Origin: VMCP01 sp965659745
Lineage (GTDB): Bacteria; Bacteroidota; Bacteroidia; NS11-12g; UBA955
Length of the DNA: 29,608 nucleotides
Direction of reading: 5' to 3'
Assembly (NCBI GenBank): GCA_965659745.1
Contig: CBFHXF010000024.1
Coordinates: 1-29,608 of the forward strand
The notes beneath the pieces were generated by a model, which had not been told where the DNA came from, did no database searches, and was given only the letters and a program-made list of their open reading frames with translations. Positions 8,058 to 16,549 of the stretch are shown here, piece by piece (the stretch's first letter is position 1; each line of letters begins with the position of its first letter). The translations under genes were made by a program, and so were the position numbers.

Positions 8058-8065
8058 TAAAGGTA
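8058..8065 (-). promoter_or_regulatory. -7-like element TACCTTTA for gldB
   Basis: Seven of eight bases fit a TAnnTTTG-type element (final A instead of G). It ends 5 bases before the chosen ATG at 8052, the same close spacing seen at several other genes here, and supports that start over 8091. Confidence 0.5.
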
Positions 8066-8074
8066 TAACGAAAC

Positions 8075-8851
8075 ATGAAGAAGTTCAGCACTCACCTTAT
8101 GGCCATTGCGCTTTTGCTTTCGAGCTCCGCATTAACCGCACAAGATGTTACCGACCGCATCAATTTCGGTTTCAAAATTAGTCCAAATTTCTCCTGGTTA
8201 AAAATCACCGAAGGAGATATCATGGAAAACGACGATGTAGGCTTGGGATTTTCCTATGGACTTACAGGAGATTATCGTTTTACCAATTCTGAAAATTATC
8301 TTATTGGGGCCGATTTATTAATTTCTACGGCACCGGCAATTTTAAAACACGGCGGCAAATTGCAGCGTTCTGTTTCTGATACCACTCAAGTATATCAAAA
8401 TGTCAATTTCCGTTATGCGGTTCAATACCTTCAAATTCCGGTTTACATCAAATTGAAGTCGAATGAAACCGGTGGAATGAAATATTACATCAATGTAGGA
8501 TTGGCTCCTTCTTTTGCTATTTCTCGAAAGCTTTCCACTAAAGTTGATCAATACAATACTTCTGTTTACGAGGGAACCAATAGTACCTCTCACGATCCCA
8601 ACAGCACCGAGAGTACCCGTTTTGAGTTCGACGGTGGAAAAGAAGAAAACACCCAGTTTATATTTGTAGACAATATGGCTTCTGCCCGTATGTCGTTAAT
8701 TCTAGGAGCGGGTATTGAGTACCCTATTTCTGGAAATGCAAGTTTCACTGCGGGGTTACAGTTTGACAATGGATTTACCGATTTCTTATCAGACGACGCC
8801 TACAGCGGCCGACATAATTTCATTTCACTTACTGCGGGAATATTATTTTAA
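8075..8851 (+). CDS. Outer-membrane beta-barrel protein (PorT-like family)
   Basis: A 258-residue exported protein. MKKFSTHLMAIALLLSSSALTAQ is a clear signal peptide with cleavage near residue 22. The mature part has alternating hydrophobic strands with turns rich in N, D and G and ends in ISLTAGILF, a terminal aromatic residue as in outer-membrane barrels. It belongs to the broad Bacteroidota beta-barrel group that includes PorT, a type IX secretion component, but I cannot tell PorT itself from relatives. Its start codon is only 22 bases from the divergent gldB start, and nadE follows 16 bases after its stop. I see no good -7 element before it; its promoter would have to overlap the gldB 5' end. 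Confidence 0.8.
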   Translation: MKKFSTHLMAIALLLSSSALTAQDVTDRINFGFKISPNFSWLKITEGDIMENDDVGLGFSYGLTGDYRFTNSENYLIGADLLISTAPAILKHGGKLQRSVSDTTQVYQNVNFRYAVQYLQIPVYIKLKSNETGGMKYYINVGLAPSFAISRKLSTKVDQYNTSVYEGTNSTSHDPNSTESTRFEFDGGKEENTQFIFVDNMASARMSLILGAGIEYPISGNASFTAGLQFDNGFTDFLSDDAYSGRHNFISLTAGILF

Positions 8852-8867
8852 TTCCCAAACGAACTGA

Positions 8868-10505
8868 ATGTTACGAATAGCCATTGCCCAACTGAATTTC
8901 AAAATCGGAGATTTTGAGTCTAATACCTCAAAAATTGCCGATACCCTATTCACCGCCAAAAATCAAGGCGTTGATTTAGTTGTATTTCCAGAGATGTCTG
9001 TTTCGGGTTACATGCCCGACGATTTGCTCGACTACCCTTCTTTCGTGGAAAAATGCGAATACAGCCTAGAATTGGTAGCTCAAAGTTGCCAAGGTATTGC
9101 GGCTATCGTAGGCGGCGTGATGCGCAATCCTGGCAAAGGCCGTTTGCTTCAGAATGTATGTTGCTTTATGCAAAACGGGCGTATTGAAACGGTTATACCT
9201 AAAACACTGCTTCCTACTTATGATGTTTTTAGCGAATCGCGCTATTTCGAGCCCGCTACATCGCAACAAGTAATTCCCTTCAAAGGTATTAATATAGGCA
9301 TCGCCATTTGCGAAGACCTTTGGGATTTATACAATAATTTCGAATACACCAAAAGTCCAGGCGAGGCGTTAAAAGAGCTCGGTGCCGATTTAATCATCAA
9401 TCCTTCGGCTTCGCCTTTTCACTTAGGAAAAGATTCACACCGCAACCGTGTTTTTAGCGGACAGGTAAACCGATTTAACTTGCCCGTTTTATATGTCAAT
9501 CAGGTGGGCGTGCATACCGAGTTACTTTTCGATGGTAGCAGCCGGGCTGTAAATAACAATGGTGAAATAGCGATGCAATTGCCCGATTTTGAAAGTTGTA
9601 TTCGCACGGTAGAGTTTGGTGAAAACGGATTCATACCGGGTGAAAATGCCGTTTCTTTTGATTCGGATCCCTTACCTCAATTGTACAAAGGATTGATTTT
9701 TGGAATCCGCGATTATTTCGAAAAAATGGGATTCAAAAAAGCGATAATCGGTGCTTCAGGAGGTGTTGACAGTGCTTTGGTGCAAACCTTGGCCGTACAT
9801 GCCTTAGGGGCTGAAAATGTGTTGGCGGTTATGATGCCCTCCCGATACAGTTCTGAAGGTTCGGTTTCACATGCCCAAGAGCTCAGCCAAAATTTAGGCA
9901 ATGAATGCATCCAAATTCCCATAGAAGAAGTGCATCACGCCTATGAAAACACCTTATTGCCCTATTTTAAAGACCTTCCTGTAGGAATTGCTGAAGAAAA
10001 TCTACAGGCCCGATCTCGCGCCGTGATTTTAATGGGATTGAGTAATAAGTTGGGCTATATTTTATTAAATACGAGTAATAAATCGGAAATGGCCGTTGGC
10101 TATTCTACTTTATATGGTGATTTATGTGGAAGTCTTTCCGTAATTGGCGATGTATACAAAACTCAGGTGTATGCCTTGTGCCAATACATCAACAGAAACG
10201 GTGAAATTATTCCGAATGATATCATTGAAAAAGAGCCTAGTGCAGAACTGCGACCCGAGCAGAAGGATTCCGATAGTTTGCCCGCTTATCCCATTTTAGA
10301 CGGAATTTTGCGCTTGTTTTTAGAGGAATTTAAAGGCGCAGATGAAATCGTAATGGAAGGCTATGACATGCATACGGTTCAACGGGTATTGCAATTGGTT
10401 AACGGCAGTGAATACAAACGCTACCAAGCCCCTCCCATCCTTCGTGTGAGTCCCAAAGCATTTGGCAAAGGCCGTGTGATGCCCTTGGTGGCCAAATATC
10501 CTTAA
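8868..10505 (+). CDS. nadE: Glutamine-dependent NAD+ synthetase
   Basis: Performs the last step of NAD biosynthesis, amidating nicotinic acid adenine dinucleotide with ammonia released from glutamine. The 545-residue protein has an N-terminal nitrilase-type glutaminase domain with the full E42-K112-C148 triad (FPEMSVSGY, IPKTLLPTY, GIAICEDLW), and a C-terminal synthetase domain with the ATP-PPase loop SGGVDS at 297-302. The length fits the short bacterial glutamine-dependent form, not the roughly 680-residue type. It sits 16 bases after the beta-barrel gene, and its stop codon shares one base with the ATG of the MFS gene, so at least nadE and the transporter are coupled. Confidence 0.97.
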   Translation: MLRIAIAQLNFKIGDFESNTSKIADTLFTAKNQGVDLVVFPEMSVSGYMPDDLLDYPSFVEKCEYSLELVAQSCQGIAAIVGGVMRNPGKGRLLQNVCCFMQNGRIETVIPKTLLPTYDVFSESRYFEPATSQQVIPFKGINIGIAICEDLWDLYNNFEYTKSPGEALKELGADLIINPSASPFHLGKDSHRNRVFSGQVNRFNLPVLYVNQVGVHTELLFDGSSRAVNNNGEIAMQLPDFESCIRTVEFGENGFIPGENAVSFDSDPLPQLYKGLIFGIRDYFEKMGFKKAIIGASGGVDSALVQTLAVHALGAENVLAVMMPSRYSSEGSVSHAQELSQNLGNECIQIPIEEVHHAYENTLLPYFKDLPVGIAEENLQARSRAVILMGLSNKLGYILLNTSNKSEMAVGYSTLYGDLCGSLSVIGDVYKTQVYALCQYINRNGEIIPNDIIEKEPSAELRPEQKDSDSLPAYPILDGILRLFLEEFKGADEIVMEGYDMHTVQRVLQLVNGSEYKRYQAPPILRVSPKAFGKGRVMPLVAKYP

Positions 10506-11701
10506 TGAAATCTAAGATTTATCCGCCTGAATTTTTCCGCTTATGTGTGGCGGCATTATTGTTTTTCTTTTCTTTTAACTTGGTAATTCCTGAATTGCCC
10601 AATATGCTCCGCGAATTAGGGGGTGCTGCCTATTTGGGATGGATCATTCCTGCATTTTCGGCGAGTGCCTTAATTGCGCGTCCTTTAAGCGGCTGGGTAA
10701 CGGATAATATTGGCCGAAAAACCACCCTTATGGTGGGTTGTGCCTTTTGTATAGTAGCGGGAATTTTCTATCCGCTGGTAGGAACGGTATTGGGCTTTTT
10801 ATTGGTACGTGTGGTACATGGCTTTTCCACTGGATTTACGCCCACCGGTTTTACGGCCTATACGGCTGATATTGTTCCGGCTACCCATCGAGGTCGAGCT
10901 ATGGGATGGCAAGGCCTTTTTAATAACGCGGGTACCAGTTTAGGTTATGGCTTGGGGGCGTTGATTGCCTTACATTTCGGCCGCGATATGATGTTTCTTT
11001 CGAGTGCCTTATTTGCCATTATTGCCCTGGTTATTTTTTACACCCTCCCCGAAACCCTTTCCCCCGAAAAAGTAAAAGTCAAGCCGAAGTTGAAATGGAA
11101 TCGCCTGATTTATGTTCCAACCTGGAGACCGGGAATCTTGATGCTATTAGTATGTGTACCTCTAGGTTCGGTGCTCACCATCATGCCGGATTACACGGTT
11201 TCATTGGGCTTTTCAAATAAAGGACTCTATCTTACTTGGTATATCTCCTTTTCTTTGCTTTTCAGGCTGATCAGCGGAAAAATCAGTGATTCGCTCGGCC
11301 GTGCTTGGTCTACTGCTATTGGCACGGGCGTTCAAGTACTGGCGATGTGGGTTTTGATTGCTGCTCCGAGTGCATATTTCTTTTATATAAGTGCGGTTTT
11401 ATATGGGATCGGACAAGGATTCAACGCCCCAAGTTTATTTGCATGGGCCGGCGATCTAGGCGGTGCTGAAAACCGCGGCAAATCTATTTCGACCTTATTT
11501 ATCAGTTTGGAAATTGGGATTATAATCGGTGGATTATTATCAGGATATATTGTGGCCCAATGGGGCGGAAGCTACGAAGATGTTTTTATGATGAATGCCA
11601 TCGCTTTTGCTTTGGCTTTTGTATTTAGTATCTTTTTTATAAAGTATCCTTCATTACCGGATGCCGATCTAGAATCCAAAACACATCGTTCTTCCATTTA
11701 G
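10505..11701 (+). CDS. Major facilitator superfamily transporter
   Basis: An inner-membrane carrier of 398 residues with about 12 predicted membrane helices. The loop after helix 2 carries MFS motif A (SGWVTDNIGRKT, residues 62-73), repeated in weaker form after helix 8 (SGKISDSLGRAW). RVVHGFSTGFTPTGFTAY in helix 4-5 resembles motif B/C regions of drug/proton antiporters, but the substrate cannot be fixed from sequence. The start overlaps the nadE stop by one base. The last 65 bases overlap the 3' end of the glucosaminidase-like gene on the other strand; both reading frames look intact. An NAD-precursor role suggested by its neighbour would be a guess. Confidence 0.88.
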   Translation: MKSKIYPPEFFRLCVAALLFFFSFNLVIPELPNMLRELGGAAYLGWIIPAFSASALIARPLSGWVTDNIGRKTTLMVGCAFCIVAGIFYPLVGTVLGFLLVRVVHGFSTGFTPTGFTAYTADIVPATHRGRAMGWQGLFNNAGTSLGYGLGALIALHFGRDMMFLSSALFAIIALVIFYTLPETLSPEKVKVKPKLKWNRLIYVPTWRPGILMLLVCVPLGSVLTIMPDYTVSLGFSNKGLYLTWYISFSLLFRLISGKISDSLGRAWSTAIGTGVQVLAMWVLIAAPSAYFFYISAVLYGIGQGFNAPSLFAWAGDLGGAENRGKSISTLFISLEIGIIIGGLLSGYIVAQWGGSYEDVFMMNAIAFALAFVFSIFFIKYPSLPDADLESKTHRSSI

Positions 11702-12227
11702 AGTATATATTGTAGGAACCGTAGATGTGATTGATGAATTCTTTTTCATTCTTCGGTTGGCGCTTGTATTTACGCTCAAAAGAGCCCTCCATATAATCGA
11801 TATAATAGCGAAAATCGATCATTCCCTCGTACCAATTGGCATACACGGCATAGTAATCGTTGCCCATTCGAACCGCCGTAGTTTTCCTTTTTTTAGGATA
11901 CCGCATGCCCACCAAATTATTATAGGCCCTCGCATAATACGAATTCTGTCCGTCGTTACCACTTTCTTCTATTTTGATAGCCGTATACATGCGGTACCAT
12001 TTGCCCATTACCTTTTTTGAAACCGTATGTAATTGCTTTACTTTGGGAATTTTATTTAACGGCAATTTCAAAGAATCGTAATACAGAAATCCATCTTTGA
12101 TTTTTACTGGATTGGTATTTTGGGGCATGCCGTAACTCTTTTTGGGACTCATATCTAAATGTGAGGCTCCGTAAAGCAGGCTTAAAGTAATTCCAAACAG
12201 GATAATATGCAAGGCACGCGTTTTCAT
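11637..12227 (-). CDS. Small exported glucosaminidase-like protein
   Basis: A 196-residue protein with an N-terminal hydrophobic segment (RALHIILFGITLSLLYGA, residues 4-21), either an uncleaved anchor or a signal peptide. Residues 68-170 resemble glucosaminidase domains of the GH73 group: AIKIEESGNDG, where E88 occupies the usual place of the catalytic glutamate, then YNNLVGMRYPKK in place of the common NNLFGIK, then a tyrosine-rich YAVYANWYEG. It may cut peptidoglycan or only retain the fold. It starts one base after the dnaG stop codon, so it should be cotranslated with primase. Its last 21 codons lie antisense to the MFS gene end. The assignment rests on these short matches and is moderate. 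Confidence 0.6.
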   Translation of the reverse strand: MKTRALHIILFGITLSLLYGASHLDMSPKKSYGMPQNTNPVKIKDGFLYYDSLKLPLNKIPKVKQLHTVSKKVMGKWYRMYTAIKIEESGNDGQNSYYARAYNNLVGMRYPKKRKTTAVRMGNDYYAVYANWYEGMIDFRYYIDYMEGSFERKYKRQPKNEKEFINHIYGSYNIYSKWKNDVFWILDRHPVMKDTL

Positions 12228-12228
12228 G

Positions 12229-14145
12229 CTATCTCGATACTACGGAGCCAAGTTCCTTGGCTATTTCCTTTTTTATTTCGTTCAAGTAACTTAGGAACTC
12301 CATCACCTCTTCGTGATTTTCTTCGGGATCTAAAAGACGTAATTGTTCTTTGAAGATGATTTCTTCAATTTTGGTACGGCGCATGTTCAAAAACACATCT
12401 AAAATCTCTCGATTCAAATTCTCCCCCTCCTGTTTTACATAAATCATGCTTTTCTCAAACTGTTCGCTCAGCACATGTTCATTGGTAAAGACGGTAGCCG
12501 CATAGGAAGCAATTTTCAAATTAGGATGTTGCACCCAATCTTCTGGGTTTAACCATTCGGGTGTGTCGGTATAAATTTGGGTTAATGCTTCTAAGATTTC
12601 CCGATTTTCGGCATCGTTAAATGCCAAGCTCTCATCTTCTCTAAGCTCCGAAAAGATAAAATCAATTACGCGCTGCTCCTCATTGAATTTTTCATTTCCA
12701 TAACGGATCATCAATTTCAATAAGGCTTTTTCCTGGTGGGAATCGTCAAGCTTATAATCAATGGGAAGGGTTGGCAGGTGGTTAATTAGGTTATTAACCT
12801 CTTTCAATACCTGCTGTCCGTCATCGAATCTCCTTTTCCGGAGCAATTTCGATAATTCACTGTGCAAAATGGCACTATCGGTATCGCAAACGCGCTCCAA
12901 CTCTTTCACCAAAGCATCGCGCTTAAGAATATCGTTAATTAAGGCTACCGATTGAAGAATATCTCTTAAGGCCTCAGAACGTTTAATCGGATCGTTTCCA
13001 CTGTCTTTAAAAAGCAATTTGGCTTTGAATACAATGAAATTTTCTTCGTGATCGATTAGGTATTGTTTGAATTTTTCGGGACCTAATTCTTTGCAAAACG
13101 AATCGGGATCCTGTCCGTTTGGCATGGCTACCACCCTTACATTCAATCCTTCTTCTAGTAATAAATCGATACCACGCAATGAGGCTTTCATACCGGCGGC
13201 ATCGCCATCATAAACGGCCGTGGCATTATCTGTAAATCGCTTTATTAAACGAATTTGTCCGGGTGTTAAGGCCGTACCGCTGCTTGCCACGGCATTTTCG
13301 ATTCCCGATTGATGCAGGGTCATCACGTCGGTGTATCCTTCCATTAGAAGGGCTTTGTCTTCTTTACGGATGGCATTTTTGGCTTGAAAAACCGCAAAAA
13401 GGAAATCGCTCTTTTTGTAGAGGGGTGTTTCTGGGGAGTTAACGTACTTTGGGGCCTTGTCTACATTGCCCATGATACGACCGGCAAAACCAACGGTTTT
13501 ACCCGATACGGCAATGAGCGGAAACATGACCCTGTTGCGGAACAAATCGTAGAACGAACCGTCTTTTTCACGGGGCTTTACCAAGCCCGCTAACTGCAGT
13601 AATTCGTCAGTATATCCTGCTTTTTTGGCATGTTCGTAAAAGGCGGTCCAATTGGTAGGACTGTATCCCAGGCGCCAATTTTTAATCGTTTCTATGGTAT
13701 AACCGCGTTCTTTAAAATACGGCAGCGCAATGCTTTTGCCTTCCTCTGTTTCGTGCAATTGGTTTTCGAAAAACTGCAAGGCAAATTCATTCAAGGCTTG
13801 CAGACTTTCTTTTTCCCGCTGCGACTGCATGGCCTCATCGGAGTTGTCGGCATCGGTTTCTATCAGTTCTATTCCAAAACGTTTTGCCAATTCGCGCGCC
13901 GCTTCTACAAAGCTCAACTGATCAATATCCATCAAAAACTGAATGGAATTGCCCCCTTTCTGACAACCAAAACACTTGTAGATATTCAAACTTGGGGTAA
14001 CCGAAAAACTGGGTGTTTTTTCGTCGTGGAAAGGACAGTTGCCCTTATAACCGGAACCCGACCGTTTCAACTTTACATAATCACCCACCAAATCTTCAAT
14101 GGGAACGGCCTGTAGGAGCTGATTAATAGAATGCGGACTGATCAT
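12229..14145 (-). CDS. dnaG: DNA primase
   Basis: Makes RNA primers for DNA replication together with the replicative helicase. The 638-residue product has the full bacterial layout: a CHC2 zinc finger with C37, H40, C58 and C61, the catalytic core with YAGRIMG-like (GFAGRIMG) motif near 219-226, the TOPRIM site with E269 (LMEGYTDVM) and D313/D315 (YDGDAAG), and a C-terminal helicase-binding region of about 200 residues. The usual neighbours rpsU and rpoD are absent. The start at 14145 lies 10 bases after a perfect -7 element. The glucosaminidase-like gene begins one base after its stop. Confidence 0.97.
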   Translation of the reverse strand: MISPHSINQLLQAVPIEDLVGDYVKLKRSGSGYKGNCPFHDEKTPSFSVTPSLNIYKCFGCQKGGNSIQFLMDIDQLSFVEAARELAKRFGIELIETDADNSDEAMQSQREKESLQALNEFALQFFENQLHETEEGKSIALPYFKERGYTIETIKNWRLGYSPTNWTAFYEHAKKAGYTDELLQLAGLVKPREKDGSFYDLFRNRVMFPLIAVSGKTVGFAGRIMGNVDKAPKYVNSPETPLYKKSDFLFAVFQAKNAIRKEDKALLMEGYTDVMTLHQSGIENAVASSGTALTPGQIRLIKRFTDNATAVYDGDAAGMKASLRGIDLLLEEGLNVRVVAMPNGQDPDSFCKELGPEKFKQYLIDHEENFIVFKAKLLFKDSGNDPIKRSEALRDILQSVALINDILKRDALVKELERVCDTDSAILHSELSKLLRKRRFDDGQQVLKEVNNLINHLPTLPIDYKLDDSHQEKALLKLMIRYGNEKFNEEQRVIDFIFSELREDESLAFNDAENREILEALTQIYTDTPEWLNPEDWVQHPNLKIASYAATVFTNEHVLSEQFEKSMIYVKQEGENLNREILDVFLNMRRTKIEEIIFKEQLRLLDPEENHEEVMEFLSYLNEIKKEIAKELGSVVSR

Positions 14146-14155
14146 AAAAGTATTT

Positions 14156-14163
14156 CAAAGATA
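14156..14163 (-). promoter_or_regulatory. -7 element TATCTTTG for dnaG
   Basis: Perfect TAnnTTTG match, 10 bases before the dnaG ATG. It faces away from the -7 element of the M20 gene in the same 75-base gap. Confidence 0.65.
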
Positions 14164-14201
14164 CACAAGTTAGAGAAAGTAGTAGATTTTCACAAATTCA
14201 T

Positions 14202-14209
14202 TACCTTCG
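14202..14209 (+). promoter_or_regulatory. -7-like element TACCTTCG for the M20 gene
   Basis: One mismatch to TAnnTTTG; ends 11 bases before the ATG at 14221. Together with the dnaG element it makes a compact divergent promoter pair. Confidence 0.5.
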
Positions 14210-14220
14210 CATAACACACT

Positions 14221-15420
14221 ATGAATTCATCGCAACTTCAAGCCAGCATTAAGAATCGCGCGAAAACCTTATTGCCTGAACTTATAAAAATCAGACAAAA
14301 TATTCATCAAAATCCCGAATTATCATTCCAAGAATTCGAAACCCAAAAAAAAGTTGAAAATTATTTGCAAAAATTGGGCTTAAGCACCCAACGTTTGGCA
14401 AATACGGGTGTTGTAGCCCTAATCGAAGGCAAGAATCCAAGCAAACGTTGTGTGGCATTACGCGCCGATATGGATGCACTTCCTATAATAGAAGTCAATG
14501 ACGGTCGTTCCTACCGCAGTTTGAATGAGGGGGTGATGCATGCCTGTGGACATGATGTACACACTACCTCTTTATTGGGGGCCGCCACTATTTTGAATGA
14601 ATTAAAATCGGAGTTTGAAGGTACCATCAAGTTGGTTTTTCAACCTGGTGAAGAAAAGCTACCTGGCGGTGCCAGTTTGATGATAGCCGACGGCGTTCTG
14701 CAGAATCCCCCAGTAGATTTCATGATCGGACAACATGTAATGCCTTTAATAGACACCGGAGGCGTTGGATTCAGAAAAGGCTTGTATATGGCCAGTACGG
14801 ATGAAATTTTCATAACCGTAAAAGGCGTGGGTGGCCATGGCGCTTTGCCACATTTAGCCGTTGATTCGGTTTTAGTGGCCTCACATATTGTGGTAGCCAT
14901 GCAACAAATCGTATCTCGAAATCAAAATCCTGCCTTACACAGCGTGTTGTCGTTCGGCAAAATTATAGGCAACGGTGCCACCAATGTATTGCCCCCAAAT
15001 GTAGAAATTCACGGTACTTTTAGAACGGTGGATGAAAATTGGAGGGCGGAAGCACACGAAAAGATCCGTCGCTTGGCAGAAGGATTGGCTCATAGCATGG
15101 GCGCCGAAATCGATATCGAAATTAAAAAGGGATATCCGTTTTTAAAGAACGACGAAACATTAACGTCGATATGTATGGAAGCGGCTGAGGAATATGTGGG
15201 CGGAGATCGCGTAGAAGAATTAGAATTGTGGATGGCGGCCGAAGATTTCTCTTATTATTCGCAGGAAGTACCGAGTTGTTTTTACCGTTTGGGCACTCGA
15301 AATATGGAAAAAGGCACGCACTACAGCGTACATCATCCGTCGTTTGATATCGACGAAGATGCCTTAGAAATTGGATCGGGTTTGATGGCAGAATTAGCCT
15401 TGAAAGCCCTTGAATCCTAA
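14221..15420 (+). CDS. M20-family amidohydrolase (N-acyl amino acid / hippurate hydrolase type)
   Basis: A zinc metallopeptidase-family amidohydrolase of 399 residues that should split an N-acyl amino acid or similar amide in the cytoplasm (no signal peptide). Metal-binding motifs are in the expected order: RADMDALPI at 81-89, HACGHDVH at 107-114 with C109 and H111 as ligands, the catalytic glutamate pair in PGEEKLPGG (E144, E145), H172 in IGQHVMP, and a C-terminal HHPSFDIDEDAL block. C109 at a metal site is typical of the IAA-amino acid hydrolase/hippuricase subgroup. The substrate is not fixed. Its stop codon abuts that of the convergent START-like gene. Confidence 0.9.
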   Translation: MNSSQLQASIKNRAKTLLPELIKIRQNIHQNPELSFQEFETQKKVENYLQKLGLSTQRLANTGVVALIEGKNPSKRCVALRADMDALPIIEVNDGRSYRSLNEGVMHACGHDVHTTSLLGAATILNELKSEFEGTIKLVFQPGEEKLPGGASLMIADGVLQNPPVDFMIGQHVMPLIDTGGVGFRKGLYMASTDEIFITVKGVGGHGALPHLAVDSVLVASHIVVAMQQIVSRNQNPALHSVLSFGKIIGNGATNVLPPNVEIHGTFRTVDENWRAEAHEKIRRLAEGLAHSMGAEIDIEIKKGYPFLKNDETLTSICMEAAEEYVGGDRVEELELWMAAEDFSYYSQEVPSCFYRLGTRNMEKGTHYSVHHPSFDIDEDALEIGSGLMAELALKALES

Positions 15421-15816
15421 TTAAGCCCCAATAATAGCACAGAGGTCTTCTACGGCTGCATCCCAGATGGAAGCGGCTATATCGGCCTCTTCAGGATCGA
15501 CAAACTCGGTGATGATCAATTCTACATCGCCAGTGATGGCATCTTGTTCTATTCGAAACTCTAAATAATCGCCTTCAGATTCCATTAGTTCAAAGCGCGC
15601 GTACTTGTTTGTTACGGACTTAGACATATTGGCATGGTATTCGGTTCCGTCTTCCCAAGAAAAACGATACTGTCCTCCGCCCATGATATCTACCCTATCG
15701 GCAAACCAACTTTGTAAGCCAGAGGGATTTGAGATATATTGATACAATATTTGAGGGGAAGAGCGCAATGAGTATTCCAATTCTAGTTTTGACTTTTTAG
15801 ATTCTTTTTTGGCCAT
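15421..15816 (-). CDS. START-like domain protein
   Basis: A 131-residue protein with a lysine-rich head (MAKKESKKSKLE) and a START/SRPBCC-like fold: a first strand with SLRSSPQILYQYISNPSGLQSWFADRV, central strands YRFSWEDGTEYHA and ARFELME, and a C-terminal helix AASIWDAAVEDLCAII. SRPBCC proteins bind hydrophobic ligands in a helix-grip cavity. Members close to this one are widespread in Bacteroidota, with no settled function that I know of. No signal peptide, so cytoplasmic. It is a single-gene unit, with its stop touching that of the M20 gene and a -7-like element 11 bases before its ATG. Confidence 0.8.
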   Translation of the reverse strand: MAKKESKKSKLELEYSLRSSPQILYQYISNPSGLQSWFADRVDIMGGGQYRFSWEDGTEYHANMSKSVTNKYARFELMESEGDYLEFRIEQDAITGDVELIITEFVDPEEADIAASIWDAAVEDLCAIIGA

Positions 15817-15827
15817 CGTAATTGTGT

Positions 15828-15835
15828 TAAAGGTA
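15828..15835 (-). promoter_or_regulatory. -7-like element TACCTTTA for the START-like gene
   Basis: One mismatch to TAnnTTTG (final A). It ends 11 bases before the ATG at 15816. No convincing -33 element was seen. Confidence 0.45.
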
Positions 15836-15934
15836 GTTCCAAGAATTTTGTTGCATTTTTCATGCCAAAATTCATTTACCGCAAAGAAATCAAAAACTTT
15901 GAAATTTCAAAATAATATCCTATGAATAACTCAT

Positions 15935-15942
15935 TATCTTTG
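15935..15942 (+). promoter_or_regulatory. -7 element TATCTTTG for the PAP2 gene
   Basis: Perfect TAnnTTTG match that ends 4 bases before the ATG at 15947. Transcription would start at or next to the A of the start codon, so the mRNA should be leaderless. Confidence 0.7.
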
Positions 15943-15946
15943 TGAA

Positions 15947-16549
15947 ATGACGTTCACCGTACGCCATCTCCTTCTGTATACCCTCATTTTTACGGTGTTA
16001 TTCTTCGTGGGTATAATTATAGGCTTTGATGCCATAACCTTAGGAATATTGTCATTTCACCATACTTCGCTTGATACCCTATTAATTTACATCACAAAAT
16101 GGGCCGAATGGCCTGTAATTGCACTGGCTTTATCATTGGCTTTTTATCACTTAGGAAGGAAAGGATGGCTTTGGGCCTTGGCATTTATCGTAGAAGGGCT
16201 ATTTATTCAAGGGGCTAAAATATGGATCAATTGGCCGCGACCCGCCATTAGATTTCCCGACCAAGTCCGACATATAAACGGGGTAACCCTATCCCAATGG
16301 AAAGCCTTTCCGAGCGGACATACCGCCGCGGCCTTCTTTGCCACCGCCATTATTCTATCACTCTGGCAATCTCATTGGCCCAAATTTCTTAAATATACCT
16401 TAATAATTATGGCATTTGCGGTTGCCTATAGCCGCATTTATTTAGGACAGCATTCTTTTGAAGACGTTTTGGCAGGTGCCTTAGTCGGACTTTGGCTGTT
16501 TTGGGCGTTTTATCAATTGTTTCATTACAAAAAATGGCTTAATCCATGA
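15947..16549 (+). CDS. Membrane PAP2-family phosphatase
   Basis: An integral inner-membrane phosphatase of 200 residues with about five or six hydrophobic segments. All three signature motifs are present: K91 to R98-P99 (KIWINWPRP), P122-S123-G124-H125 (FPSGHTAAAF), and S162-R163 with H169 and D173 (SRIYLGQHSFEDV). Related enzymes remove phosphate from undecaprenyl pyrophosphate, phosphatidylglycerol phosphate or lipid A. Its last 4 bases overlap the start of the GT-C glycosyltransferase gene, suggesting that the two act on the same lipid-linked pathway, for example recycling polyprenyl phosphate carriers or trimming lipid A before glycosylation. Confidence 0.9.
   Translation: MTFTVRHLLLYTLIFTVLFFVGIIIGFDAITLGILSFHHTSLDTLLIYITKWAEWPVIALALSLAFYHLGRKGWLWALAFIVEGLFIQGAKIWINWPRPAIRFPDQVRHINGVTLSQWKAFPSGHTAAAFFATAIILSLWQSHWPKFLKYTLIIMAFAVAYSRIYLGQHSFEDVLAGALVGLWLFWAFYQLFHYKKWLNP

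Noticed and set aside
8053..8091. Longer GldB starting at ATG 8091
   Set aside because: It would overlap the divergent beta-barrel start and put 13 extra residues ahead of a good lipoprotein signal.
13630..14115. 161-codon plus-strand open frame inside dnaG
   Set aside because: It is antisense to the conserved primase core and zinc finger and has no recognisable domain; explained as a shadow of dnaG.
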